Under the pieces are notes generated by a model that saw only the letters and a program-made list of their open reading frames with translations, was not told the DNA's origin and made no database searches. Shown in pieces: positions 31,113 through 42,000 of a stretch of DNA of 64,000 nt. The stretch is from positions 23,227,103 to 23,291,102 of the forward strand of contig NC_087254.1 of NCBI RefSeq assembly GCF_037042905.1. Reading direction: 5' to 3'. A program made the translations under genes and the position numbers. The DNA comes from Lytechinus pictus (taxonomy: Eukaryota > Echinodermata > Echinoidea > Temnopleuroida > Toxopneustidae). How positions within the stretch are numbered: the stretch's first letter is position 1; every line of letters starts with the position of its first letter.

Positions 31113-32371
31113 ATATTCAATATGACCTCATAATTAGTCATAGCCATGATAGCAGCCCGTGCTCTCATTGGATGATTTTTACCAACCAGTTTTTGGTCAA
31201 AATATTATTATTGGTAAAAACAAAAGAAAAGTCAGTGAATTTCAGCTCAGACGTCAAGAGGCCCTGACTCGCACTCGCTGCGCTCTGCTTCGCTATAATA
31301 ATATATCTATCGCTTCGCTCGGAAAGCAGCCGTCAGGGCCTCAACAAGAGGCTACAGTTATACTTAGGCCCAGTTAGGGTAACTTGGGGGAAAAAAAGGA
31401 AAAGTTTTGTCTCATTCGTTCTCCTTCTGTCAAAATTAAACAATATGGCCGATCGATACCGAGAACGAACGCGACAGAGGTCTACATGTAACTTTTCCTC
31501 TTCTTTTTAGGGTCCTATTTGTGCCTCGATGTCGATTCTGTGTCTCACGATAGACCTTAGACCAGTTTAGTGCATAATTATTTTCCCCTTTTTTGGAGTG
31601 CTATTAGCTATTGCGACCCCATTACATTTTTTACATTTTTCTAGTAGCCTGAACTTCCCCAAAAAAATGTGCCATATTTTCCCCTAAATCAGCCTGTTTT
31701 ATGCTGACACTTTTCAGTGTGGCTTCAGACACCAGTACTACTATGAATACACCCAACCAAAAGTCCTTCTCTCCCTCTCAGCTTAATAGAGCTAGAGCAC
31801 CAAACACTTTCGGTAAATTCAGTGTTGAATGAAACTTTGTGTGCTTTGAGTTTTGTGCAAATGTAGATTACAATACCCCTATCATGGCATGCGTTGTGCA
31901 AGGTTATGTTACTCTTATACAGATGGCTTTCCTGTACTAACCTCGCATGCTTGTGTGAGTGGGGCCTGCAGGGCCAGGGCAGGGGAAATTCTCTCGAAGT
32001 CGGCCGGTGCGAAACTGCATTTGCGCCTCAGCAACAACATAAATTAACACGCGTGGGACTAGATTCATGGACGACCGAGTAAATCGGGCATTTATTCGTC
32101 TCGCCAAGTAAGAGTCTACATTGTAGAAATTTTGATTGATGCAAACAGACAAGGCAAAACACATCGTAAAATAATAATATAACAAGCTTTCTAGAACATA
32201 TTTAATACAAGAATGGATAAACTACGGAGTACGGTACTCACTGCAGCTCAGTACCGGAGATGTATACTAATACCGGTACGGTACACATAGAAATTTCGCA
32301 CATGTGACTCTGCAAGTACTACTGCACATACACAGAATATATAAGTAAGATGCCCTTTGTTGATGCCATCT
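31113..32371. other. noncoding; one foldback
   Basis: There is no gene here that I can support. A dyad GAGGCCCTGAC / GTCAGGGCCTC spans about 31258-31342 around a CGCTTCGCT-rich core. That core motif is common in invertebrate DNA transposons. The rest is unassigned. Confidence 0.4.
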
Positions 32372-32444
32372 GGCCGCGTAGCCTAATGGATAAGGCGTCC
32401 GACTTCGGATCGGAAGATTGAGGGTTCGAGTCCCTTCGTGGTCG
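32372..32444 (+). tRNA. tRNA-Arg(TCG)
   Basis: A 73-nt cloverleaf: acceptor GGCCGCG pairs with CGTGGTC (with G-T wobbles), D arm GCCTAATGGATAAGGC, anticodon loop CTTCGGA (anticodon TCG), T arm AGGGTTCGAGTCCCT, discriminator G. It decodes CGA. There is no intron. A run of T at 32448-32456 follows as Pol III terminator. Confidence 0.95.
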
Positions 32445-32599
32445 TCAATTTTTTTTTATTATCAATAATATATTTTTACTCGGTAACACACTTGCACTTA
32501 CAGTAAATAACAGATATGTTTAAATCATTTTAATAAAAAAAAAGGCTTACACTTCAGACCAACTAATAATTATTAGGTGTATATGAAAAAAAAAATCAT

Positions 32600-32672
32600 C
32601 ACCTCCGGTGGGACTCGAACCCACCGTCCCCGGTTTAGGAGACCGATGCCTTATCCATTAGGCCACGGAGGC
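32600..32672 (-). tRNA. tRNA-Arg(CCT)
   Basis: A full cloverleaf with GCCTCCG/CGGAGGT acceptor, loop CTCCTAA (anticodon CCT, decoding AGG) and T arm GTGGGTTCGAGTCCCAC. Its variable loop reads GGACG, where the 50-63 kb array copies have GGATT, so it is a separate lineage. It points toward tRNA-Arg(TCG), convergently, 155 bp away. Confidence 0.95.
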
Positions 32673-33019
32673 AGGTATACCAGAGAAAAGTTATCATTTT
32701 TATATATTTTTCCTTAATCCATCTCACTAAATACCCAAATACTGCGCCTCTGGAAACCATCAATAAGGCCTATATCAAGCTTGCCCACACCCCACACCTG
32801 CTATATCACGACCCTCACACCGGTCCCAACTGTTCATGTTTGCCAGAGGAATTAATATCTGGGAAGCGTTTTATGAACGGACTTGTCTGCATGGACGTTT
32901 TATCTGACAGTTACCATAGTATTAGTAACAATCACAGCCAATCTAGAAATTAAAGTTGTCGGACGAAAATGTTGATGAAACTCTCCCCATATGCATGTAT
33001 ACACTTTTTGTAAATAGAG
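32673..33019. other. noncoding with remnant of the 4520 MITE family
   Basis: TTTTATGAACGGACTTGTC, then TTATCTGACAGTTACCATAG, then TTGTCGGACGAAAATGTTGA near 32865-32975 parallels the MITE at 4520-4838. It is a diverged, one-sided copy. Confidence 0.5.
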
Positions 33020-33164
33020 AGAAAAGGAAAGTCAACGTAATTTCTCCCAATGTGGCCTTCTACAACAAGAAAACTATTACATGCCATTTATAATGGCATA
33101 GTTTTCTTGTTGTATAAGCCCACATTGGGATAAATTCCGGGGAGAAATTACGTTGACCTTTTTC
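33020..33164. mobile_element. foldback/MITE
   Basis: AAGTCAACGTAATTTCTCCC, then AATGTGG, CTTCTACAACAAGAAAACTA are mirrored by TAGTTTTCTTGTTGTATAAG, CCCACATTGGG and GGAGAAATTACGTTGACCTT. The arms are about 65 bp with a small asymmetric bulge. It could form a long hairpin RNA if transcribed. Confidence 0.75.
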
Positions 33165-35376
33165 ATAGTCCAAAATACACAACATTGAAATGTTATAAAG
33201 AAGGTAGCCAATCAAAGTCGCACCCACACTAACTTTTTAAGAATTTCCATGAAACATTCTGATTTTAAATTCGATACTGAATAATTTCTTGATTGAATCA
33301 TAATGAGTTATATAGACCTCGTCACTAAATTGAAATTACGTAAGGTATGAAAATAAGTTATGCTTAAAACCCATCAGCAGAATTCATACTACTCGATCCA
33401 GCCAATATAATGAAGTGTATAAATCTTTCATTAAAAACAGGGAGAGAAAATGGAAAGAAAGAAGAAGAAAAGAAAGAAAAGAAGAATACCAACCGGCACG
33501 CGCGGTCAAAATGATTATTGGTCGATGTCAAAGAAAGTAAAGTATCAGAGTACTAGACTTCATTCCTAAAAGCTAGCTAGGCCCTATATCAAAACTCATT
33601 CCAGATCAGAAATTCATTCTCCAGCAAAAAGTCATCGATAGCTTTTTTATCACTGTTTTTTTCTCTCTCTCTTGTCATTAATTTTGATACATCTTATATT
33701 TCATTTTGTAATTGTTGAAACACATCAGTATATATTCTATTGATTTCCAGTATCTTTCAAGTTTGATGTATAATTTGTATAATTATATGAGATATGGATT
33801 TATTGTATAATTTATAATGGAATTTCAAATAATTGTAAAGCTTGTTCAGCATGGACTGTGTATTTTGATTTGAGAGAATACAATAAAAACATCCTTTAAA
33901 AAAAACACTGAAACAGCCATCATAAGTCGCCCATACTCCTCACCTTTAAAAAAATTTAAGACGATCAACTTGGGTTATTGCATGTGCTACAAACCCTCTT
34001 AAACCGTGCCACGCACACTTGAAGTGAAGATGGAAGTGTGATATATTATATATGATAAATTATATTAAGTGTACAAATGTCACCGTTACATTACAATATT
34101 CCGACTTTAAGAATTGAAACTGACAACCAGATTGGGATGTACCACGATTACCAATGGCTTTAGAATTCAACCAGGCTCAAAATGATAACATTCAAATGAA
34201 TAAAGTAAAATTCACTGAGTTCAATGATGAAAATTTCATTAAAATCTGATAATAACGAAGTTATCGAATTCTCAATATTTGTGAAAACATTTAAATGCAC
34301 CTCATTATAATATATATTCATTAGGTGTGCTGATGATTCCATATCCCCACTTTCCTCTTTCTTACATGAAATCATGAATATATTATATTTTCATTGATAT
34401 GTGTATGGCATGTCTTTCTGATAACAAAATAAGTTGCAGCATTGAATGTCTATAGCATTAAATAGGTTTTTAAAACATTCGGCAGAATTTGAATAAACTT
34501 AATTACATTATGATTGAATAAAAAAAGGAATAAGTGGAGATAAGACGTTATCAGTTCACTCACTGAATATTCATGAAGACAGTTATGCATTGAACTGTTT
34601 TACCGGAATAATGAAAGTCTTTTACTTCGTTATTCCATGACCCGGCGATTTTGACAAAAATTTTAGTGGTTTGTTTGTCTGATATTTCTTTATCTGTTCA
34701 AATCATATTTGCATCTTGGAATAGTCCACCCCAACAAAAACTTGATTTCATTAAAAGAACAAAATCCAACAAGCATAACACTGAAAATTTCATCAAAATC
34801 AGATATAAAATAAGAAAAGTTATGATATTTTGAAGTTTCACTTAATTTCACAAAATAGCCATATGCACATCCTGGTCGGTATCATGAGGTGACTGATGAC
34901 GTCATCCACTCACTATTTCTTTTGTATTTTATTACTAGTATATGAAATATGAAATATTCCAATTTTCTCCTCATTGTCCTCTGAAACAAAGTTTTGTTCT
35001 TCCCTGAACATGTAGTATTCCCATTGTTTTAACATTCCATGCTTCAGTAAAGTTTGTTCTTCAAATCGGTAAAAATTGAAATAATGTATAGTTCAAACAC
35101 ATTACATGTTTATAGTGAGCAGTGGCGTATATATACCTGGCATATTTCTTCCGGGGGGGGGGAGCAAGCGACAAGGATGAGCAAGGTGAGCAAGGTGTGG
35201 GGTGTATTTTTTGTTATAATTACATTACCTTAAAGTTGTTCTCTACCTTTTTCCTGTCCCTGGTCAGCCCAGTCCGTCCTCACTATCGGTACAGAGAGCT
35301 CTATATAAAAGTTGCATTGCGTAAAAATCACAATTTACCGATAAAAGTGTACAGTTATTTGACATATACCGACATA
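33165..35376. other. AT-rich noncoding stretch
   Basis: I see no gene here. It contains short phrases (AAAATTTCATCAAAATCAGA, TGATGACGTCATCCAC) that I associate with dispersed marine invertebrate repeats, but I cannot set boundaries. Confidence 0.35.
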
Positions 35377-36025
35377 CAGTTGAGGCCAGAAGTTTACATA
35401 CACCCAGGAAATTCCAAGAAAAGTTGACACTTGCCAATCATCATAAAATTTACTGTATCTTATAAAATATTTGTGGTATCATGACGAATTTGATATCAAA
35501 CAAATGAGTATATCATGCCCCTTCATCGCACTGCTTTGTCATCAGGAGCTGAAAAATATTTAGGTGTCATTTTTACCCCAAATATCTTCATATTTTAGAC
35601 AAATTAAAAATAAAAACTTGACAAAAAATCTCATATTTGTGCTAGTTACTTCTCAACACAAACATTTCAGATTACACTTTTGTGTTCAGTGGTGACATAT
35701 CATGATAGAAAATGTAAATATAAATCATAGATTTTATATTTATATATTTCTTGGAAACAATGTTTGAAAATATAATAATTAACAAAAGAATACATTTGGC
35801 ATGAATATTACTGTTTTTCTTCAAAGAAAATTCCACCTGAAATATACTTTATTCCTAGCGGCATCCAATCATGTGAAAGAGCTTAATATGCTTTTTCATT
35901 TGATACCAAATACATCATGGTAGTATCTATATTTCTGAAGATATAGTAATTTTTATGATGTTTGGCAAACGAACAAATTTCACTAAATTTCATGGGTGTA
36001 TGTAAACTTAAATTGGCCTCAACTG
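35377..36025. mobile_element. Tc1/mariner-like nonautonomous element
   Basis: It starts CAGTTGAGGCCAGAAGTTTA, continuing CATACACC. The right end is GGTGTATGTAAACTTAAATT, then GGCCTCAACTG. It is flanked by TA on both sides (35375-35376, 36026-36027), the Tc1/mariner target. At 649 bp and with no transposase frame, it is an internal-deletion or MITE form. Confidence 0.85.
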
Positions 36026-36039
36026 TAGATGTTGGAACT

Positions 36040-38839
36040 AAAAAACCGAATCATTTGGAACAGCCCCGTGTACCCGACAGTTTATATTTTTTCCGACAGT
36101 CTGCAGTTCAGTTTTTGTTTTCCCGTTTCTCTCAAACTCTTTCTTCTTTTTCCCCTTCCTCCCTTTTTTTCTCTCTCTCCCTTTTCCTCTTTTCTTTCCC
36201 CTTTTCGCTTCCTTTTTTTGCTTGTGACTCGTCAGGGGGGGGGGGGGCAGTCTGTCCCCTGCCCCCCCCTTTAGGTACGCTAGTTTATAGTGATTGAGGG
36301 ATATCATCGACTCTCTCATTGGCATATCTCTGAGTTGTGCACCGTTTTGTGAAAAAGTAAGCGAAACTTTAAAGTGTCATAACTTTCTTATTTTACATCC
36401 ATTTTGAAGAAATTTTCAGTGATGTGTTCATTTGATTGTTATCTACTTAATTACAATTAACATTCTTCTAGGGTGGACTTGACTTTAACTTTGAATCCAA
36501 GCAGTTGCAATTTAAATTAAATCGGGATTTTTCTTTTTTTAATCCTGCAAATTCTTCTATAAACATGGCACGTACATAATTTATTTTCTTCATGACAAAC
36601 TGATTTTTGTATCAAAATATGTTTACAAAAATAACCTTACGAAATGGAATGAAAAAATCATAGCTTGACACCACCCGAGTGCATGGCTCTGTAATCTACT
36701 CCTTATTCATGTTAATATACTATTCTAAAAAAATATTTGCACCAAATAAAATGAACGTGACAATAGGAGGAAAATATGTAGACTCTTCATCTATATAATC
36801 ATGCAAAAGCCTACATAATTTTGTTATTTAAACATTTGAGTACATTTACTATTAGACAACGTTATTTGCATTGGGCATGTACACATGTGACTCTGACATC
36901 ACGTGCGAGATGTAAGGTAAACATAAACATAAATGAAATTTCGATCTTCTTCAATGAATTAGAATAAATAGATTAAAAAAAATATCTTGCCTGTAGTCTA
37001 TGTCCATTTGGATTTATACAAAATGGGGAAAAAGTGATCGTGATTTCGGTTGGTGAAATATCTTTCCAATTAAGGTACCTCTTAAAACAATTTGGATTAA
37101 AAATGTTGAGTTGGGTCTCCTGACATGCTGACACAGAAAACACTCCGAAATATATATGCATAAAAAGCACAACTACGATTTTGTTTCCTACTTATATCAA
37201 TATTGCCCCGGAACCGGGGGCTGTGGACCCACTTTTTCAAAAATCGTGTTCAAAAGCGTAAAATGACCATCTAATTGTGATTTTTGCATGGCCAGACCAG
37301 CCCCCCCCCCACATTTTTGGATCAGCCTCCACTTTCAAAACCGTTCTGTGACCAGGTCCCTGTTTTACATTTGAACAATATAGAGGGGGGCTAATCCGCC
37401 TTTGCTGTGACTGAATGTAGGTTTTGTTGATGATGTAATGTTAACCTGCCCAAACGGTAGTAACATACCTTGACGAGAGGTCATCTGCTCGGAAATCTAG
37501 AAAATTACGGCTACTCGTCCATTTTGAAAAAAATTAAATTTTCTTTTTATAGACTCTCATGAATGCAGTAATGATATTTTTTGTTAGAAAGGGGTGATTT
37601 GCATACTGAAATATATCTTGATACTTCAAAATTTTGCGACGGGGCAGGTCCGCCCCACTTTTATCTACATTATTGACCCATAGGCCTACAAAAATATCCT
37701 TATACATGACATGACATGCTTAGTATGTCGGTATATGTGCTAAATTATTATAATTTTTCATAGATTATCAAGCTAGAAGTCATTAATGTTCCAATATGAA
37801 AAAATGTCTTTGAACGCATCATTTTGTTTCACATATCACTGTTTTTTTTTTCTATGGGCGAACTCGCCCCGCCTAAAGGGCATCCGAACTTGCTCCAGGG
37901 TGGGCAGGTTCGCCCTGGAGCGAACATTTTCTTCACGACCCATTTTTGCCAAAACCGTATGCATGTCCTCGCCGAAAATACGGGATTAGGTAGATATTAC
38001 CTTGACCTTTATACATCCTAAAACTAAAACCGATCCTACTGCTAAAAAATAACGATTCTATATAGAAGATTGTGAAAAGGGGGCGGACTCGCCCCGCTCT
38101 CCTATCTTGTAGACAGCATGGATTTTTGTTTGTTGCAGAAACATTTTAATACATCTTCATGTAAAAAAACTGTAATTAGTTTATACAAATAAAAAATACG
38201 AAATCAGTAGGCCTATATTCATTTCTCCTTGAATCCGAAAATACATAAAGTGTACATCTTCTAAACATATTTATTCTCCTAATTATTTTTCGGTGTATAA
38301 CAAGATGAGTAAATATTTGCAAATAAGATAATATGGAAAGAAGTCGAGTACAGAATTTCTGTCTATGTTTGTGTGATTATTCTTTTTTTATCCTTCACAT
38401 TCATTTTTTCAGCCAGTTGGATAGAAATTTTCGGCGAGAGTGGGTCAGCTTTCTTTCCAGACCGTGGTCTAGACAGTTCGTTTGTAATTGTAGATATTCG
38501 ATAAGATTTCAAAGAGCATAGATGCAAAACGATTTCCCGTTCAAGTTTTCATTACATTACGAAAAGCCATATCTTCTGTCAGAAAATAAAAACATCGAAA
38601 ACTTCACGCAACCAAAATTGCTCTCATAATATTTTATAGCACTACTACTATTTGAATGTGTTTTCATGATTCATCGTATTTTGGAAATTAGATAACTTAT
38701 TATTTATTCACCATTTATTCCATCAAAGAAGTTAATTCGTGTTATCTTCGTTCTTTTCTATATAGCTTTGCCAATAATTTCAAAAAGTCAAATCAACTTC
38801 GAAACTTCGGCAACCAATCAACCTGTTACGTGCTGAAAT
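36040..38839. other. noncoding, with GC-rich short palindromes upstream of the P450
   Basis: I see no gene here. It includes a TTCTC/CTTTT-rich tract near 36120-36225 and poly-G/C runs. Between 37640 and 38095 lie four small GC dyads: GGGGCAGGTCCGCCCC, GGGCGAACTCGCCCC, GGGCAGGTTCGCCC and GGGGCGGACTCGCCCC. No promoter element was identified for the gene that follows. Confidence 0.4.
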
Positions 38840-39073
38840 ATGTCTCGCCATTGGACAGCGTTGCTCTTTGGGCTGATGGTGATGATAATTACCACAAGCT
38901 GCAATGGTGGGAAGGTCCGGCCAAAACCCATGGACAGCCAGTCGGACGATAGTAGATCTGACGAGCATGATTTGGAGGAGACCAAGACTGGAAACCCCCC
39001 TCCAGGTCCTACTTACCCTTCTCCAAGTTGGTTCCTTTTCCTAAAGTTATTTCTAAAGGACCTCCCACCAACG
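38840..39073 (+). CDS. P450 exon 1: N-terminal anchor and PPGP hinge
   Basis: It starts at the ATG of MSRHWTALLFGLMVMIITTS and ends at donor ACG|GTAAGT in phase 0. A hydrophobic segment is followed by a basic patch, an acidic linker (SQSDDSRSDEHDLEETKTG) and NPPPGPTYP. The long acidic linker between anchor and proline hinge is unusual for a microsomal P450. Confidence 0.75.
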
Positions 39074-42000
39074 GTAAGTTTTCCATCTTCTATTTCTTCT
39101 ATTGTTCGTTAGTTAGGCACCCTCATGAAGTCATTTGAAAACAAATCAGATCATCCACAGTAAGTTGTTATTCGTTGATGCAAAAGGGGGAAAAATGAGA
39201 AATGGAATTGTCAATTTGTTTAACTGCCAAAATGCTGTTTGATGTTTTATTGTTTATTTATTAATTTATTTATTTAACTGTATATAAATTTGTTTGTTTA
39301 TATATCTATCTATCTATTTATAATTTATTTTGGCGTGTGGACACATGTAAATCAACAGATTAGTTGACCAATCCTTTTTAAAATAAAACAGAATAATAAT
39401 TTCAAATTAAGATCTGAATGACTAGGTCCATACTTTATGTCGTAATCATAATGCTTGCTATCAATATAGGTGCATTTTTATTACTAAAGTAGAGAACTGG
39501 GCTATTTGCGATATATATATATATATATAGATAACCCCCCACTTTTTGAAGCACTAAAAGAGTGCCTTTTTTAATGCAAGATAAATGCCCCTCACGAACG
39601 TGTACTGTGCCCCTTTCACCTGAGGAAGACCCATTTCAGGTGTTACCAAGTGCCCTTTCTCGTATGAGTGCCAATTCTTACCCCCCAAAATCCCCTTTCG
39701 CGAACTTGTTCCGTGCCCCTTTCATCTGAGAAGGACCCGTTTTATGTGTTAGCAATGACATTTTTCGTATCAGTGCCAGTCTTTAACAAAATATGCCCCC
39801 TCACGAACGTGTTCTATGCCCCTTTCACCTGAGAAGGACCCGTTTTGTGTGATGTGTGAGCAAGTGCCCCTTTCCTTCGTATAAGTGCCCTTTCTGGAAT
39901 CAGTGCCCCTTTTTACCCAAGAAAATTGCCCCTCACGAATGTGTTCTGTGTCCCTTTCACATTAGAAGGGTCGTTTTATGTGTGAGCAATTGCCCTCTTG
40001 CCTTCTTCTAATTAAGTGCCCTTCCTCGAATCAGTGCCCCCTTTTACCCAAAAAAATTGCCCCTTACGAACGTGTTCTGTGCCCCTTTCATACCCGTCTT
40101 ATGCCGTTAACAAGGGCCCATTTGCCCTCTTATAGGTGCCCTAGCTTTATCGTATCAGTGCACCTTTTTACCGAAGAAAAGTGTCCCTCACGTGTTCTGT
40201 GCCCCTTTCACCTGTGAGAAAGACCCGTTTTATTAACGAGTGCCCTTTGAAACAAGAAACCATTATGTAACTTCTGAAGGTTTCCATGGCGAAGAATAGT
40301 GTAGTAGGTTTCACGGTACACCATGTATCTTTCTTGGGCAAGTGTTGGTCCTGAAAAGGACCACCCAGAGTGGTGGTCCTTTTCAGGACCAACACTTGCC
40401 CAAGAAAGATACATGCGTGTACCATGAAACCTTACTACACTAAGAAAACATTATTCTCATTTTTAGATGTTACTAGTTACAAAGGGGGAAAAAACATGTA
40501 AGAATAATCCTACGTGCCTTATTCATGAGTCAGGTGAATGGGGTAGATAAGCAGTGGCGTAAAAATGGGGGGGGGGGGGCTCCCCCTATTTTTTTACGAT
40601 CAAGAAAAAAAAGGAAAAGGAAAGAGAGAATGGTAAAATATGATATCATTTTCTACTATGTCGAAATCTATCACAAAATTGGATTTTCGTTTGAAAAATG
40701 TAACAATTTTTGCTCGCTCGCAGCTTATAAATTTTACGTGACACGACATATCTAGCCCCCTTCAAAATGTTGTGTTCATTACGCCACTGTGTTTGAAGAT
40801 AGTGTCATTTCGAAAGAAAAGGTGCCCTTTTTTCTCAGGCTGTGCCCCCCTTTCATCTTCGCTCCGCCGTCCCTGTATATATACACATATCATGTATTGT
40901 ATATGTCATGTAATCTCATTGAAGTGTTGTGACTGAGAAACATTGCGAAAGTCAAATTGTCCTTATACCCTTGTTTTATAATTTCTTATGTATTCTGTTC
41001 AGTGCTTTCTTTATTTCTTTCCTTCATTGATGTTGCAATGAAAATCGTTACAGATCACTAAATCACTACAGTTGACCTTAGGCCTACATTGATTGAACAA
41101 ATGAAATAATCTATATTTTATGATTCTATCCTTGATTATGACAAAATAATTTTGTACACAAAAAAATTACTCAGCAACTGTAAAGTAAAAAGTTATTGGT
41201 ACCGTGATGCTTTACCCGTATGACACAGATTGATCTAAGTTGAGTTACAGAAAAATGGCGCGAGATCATGCCCCCATGAAGACGGACAGTCAACCTGTCC
41301 GAAACGTCGAGTCTCTCTACTACTCATCATCTCTACTCGCCAACTCAAGCCAGCATCTCCTCATTAGCTCTCCTACTCAAGCTGTTCTCAACTCATCAAT
41401 CTTTCCTGGTTTACAGTCCTTTTCAGGACTACTTTCAAGAAAGAATACTCTACTCTCTAATCTCCACTTTCTCGCCTATCCATTTCTTCTCTTCTTCTAT
41501 CCACTGTTTCTATAACACTTCACATGGTGTACCGTAAACCACATCAGCGATTGTACATACCACCATGCAAACCTTCAAACAACATCAGAATAAGTGAGTT
41601 ATGATGAGAGACGTTTGAGTATTAATGTATTTATCTGCTGGATCTCTTAACATATCATGATACAGACGCCGACTTATAAGTTGCTTTATGAGGTGGCTCA
41701 AAAGAATACCGAACTTGGTTTGGATAATGGACTTCTTCAATTGAACATCACAGAGTTGGGACGTAAGATGTGCTTCATCAACAAGCTTGATTATCTACAG
41801 GAGGCATTCAACAAACAAGAATTTTTAGATATCGATGTAGATGTCAATACCGTCAATTTCCCACTCACATTGACTGGTAAGGATGCGAACTTTACAGGTG
41901 AAGTGAACTATTTTTAGAGTCACTTATCGGTCACATTGACTGGTAAGGATGCTAGCTTCACAGGTGAAGTAAACTATATTTTTAGAGTCGTTTATTTAAT

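Noticed and set aside
39535-40245. CRISPR-like appearance of regularly spaced repeats (also 47290-48126)
   Set aside because: The repeats are contiguous minisatellites without unique spacers, in a eukaryotic context. No cas genes are present.
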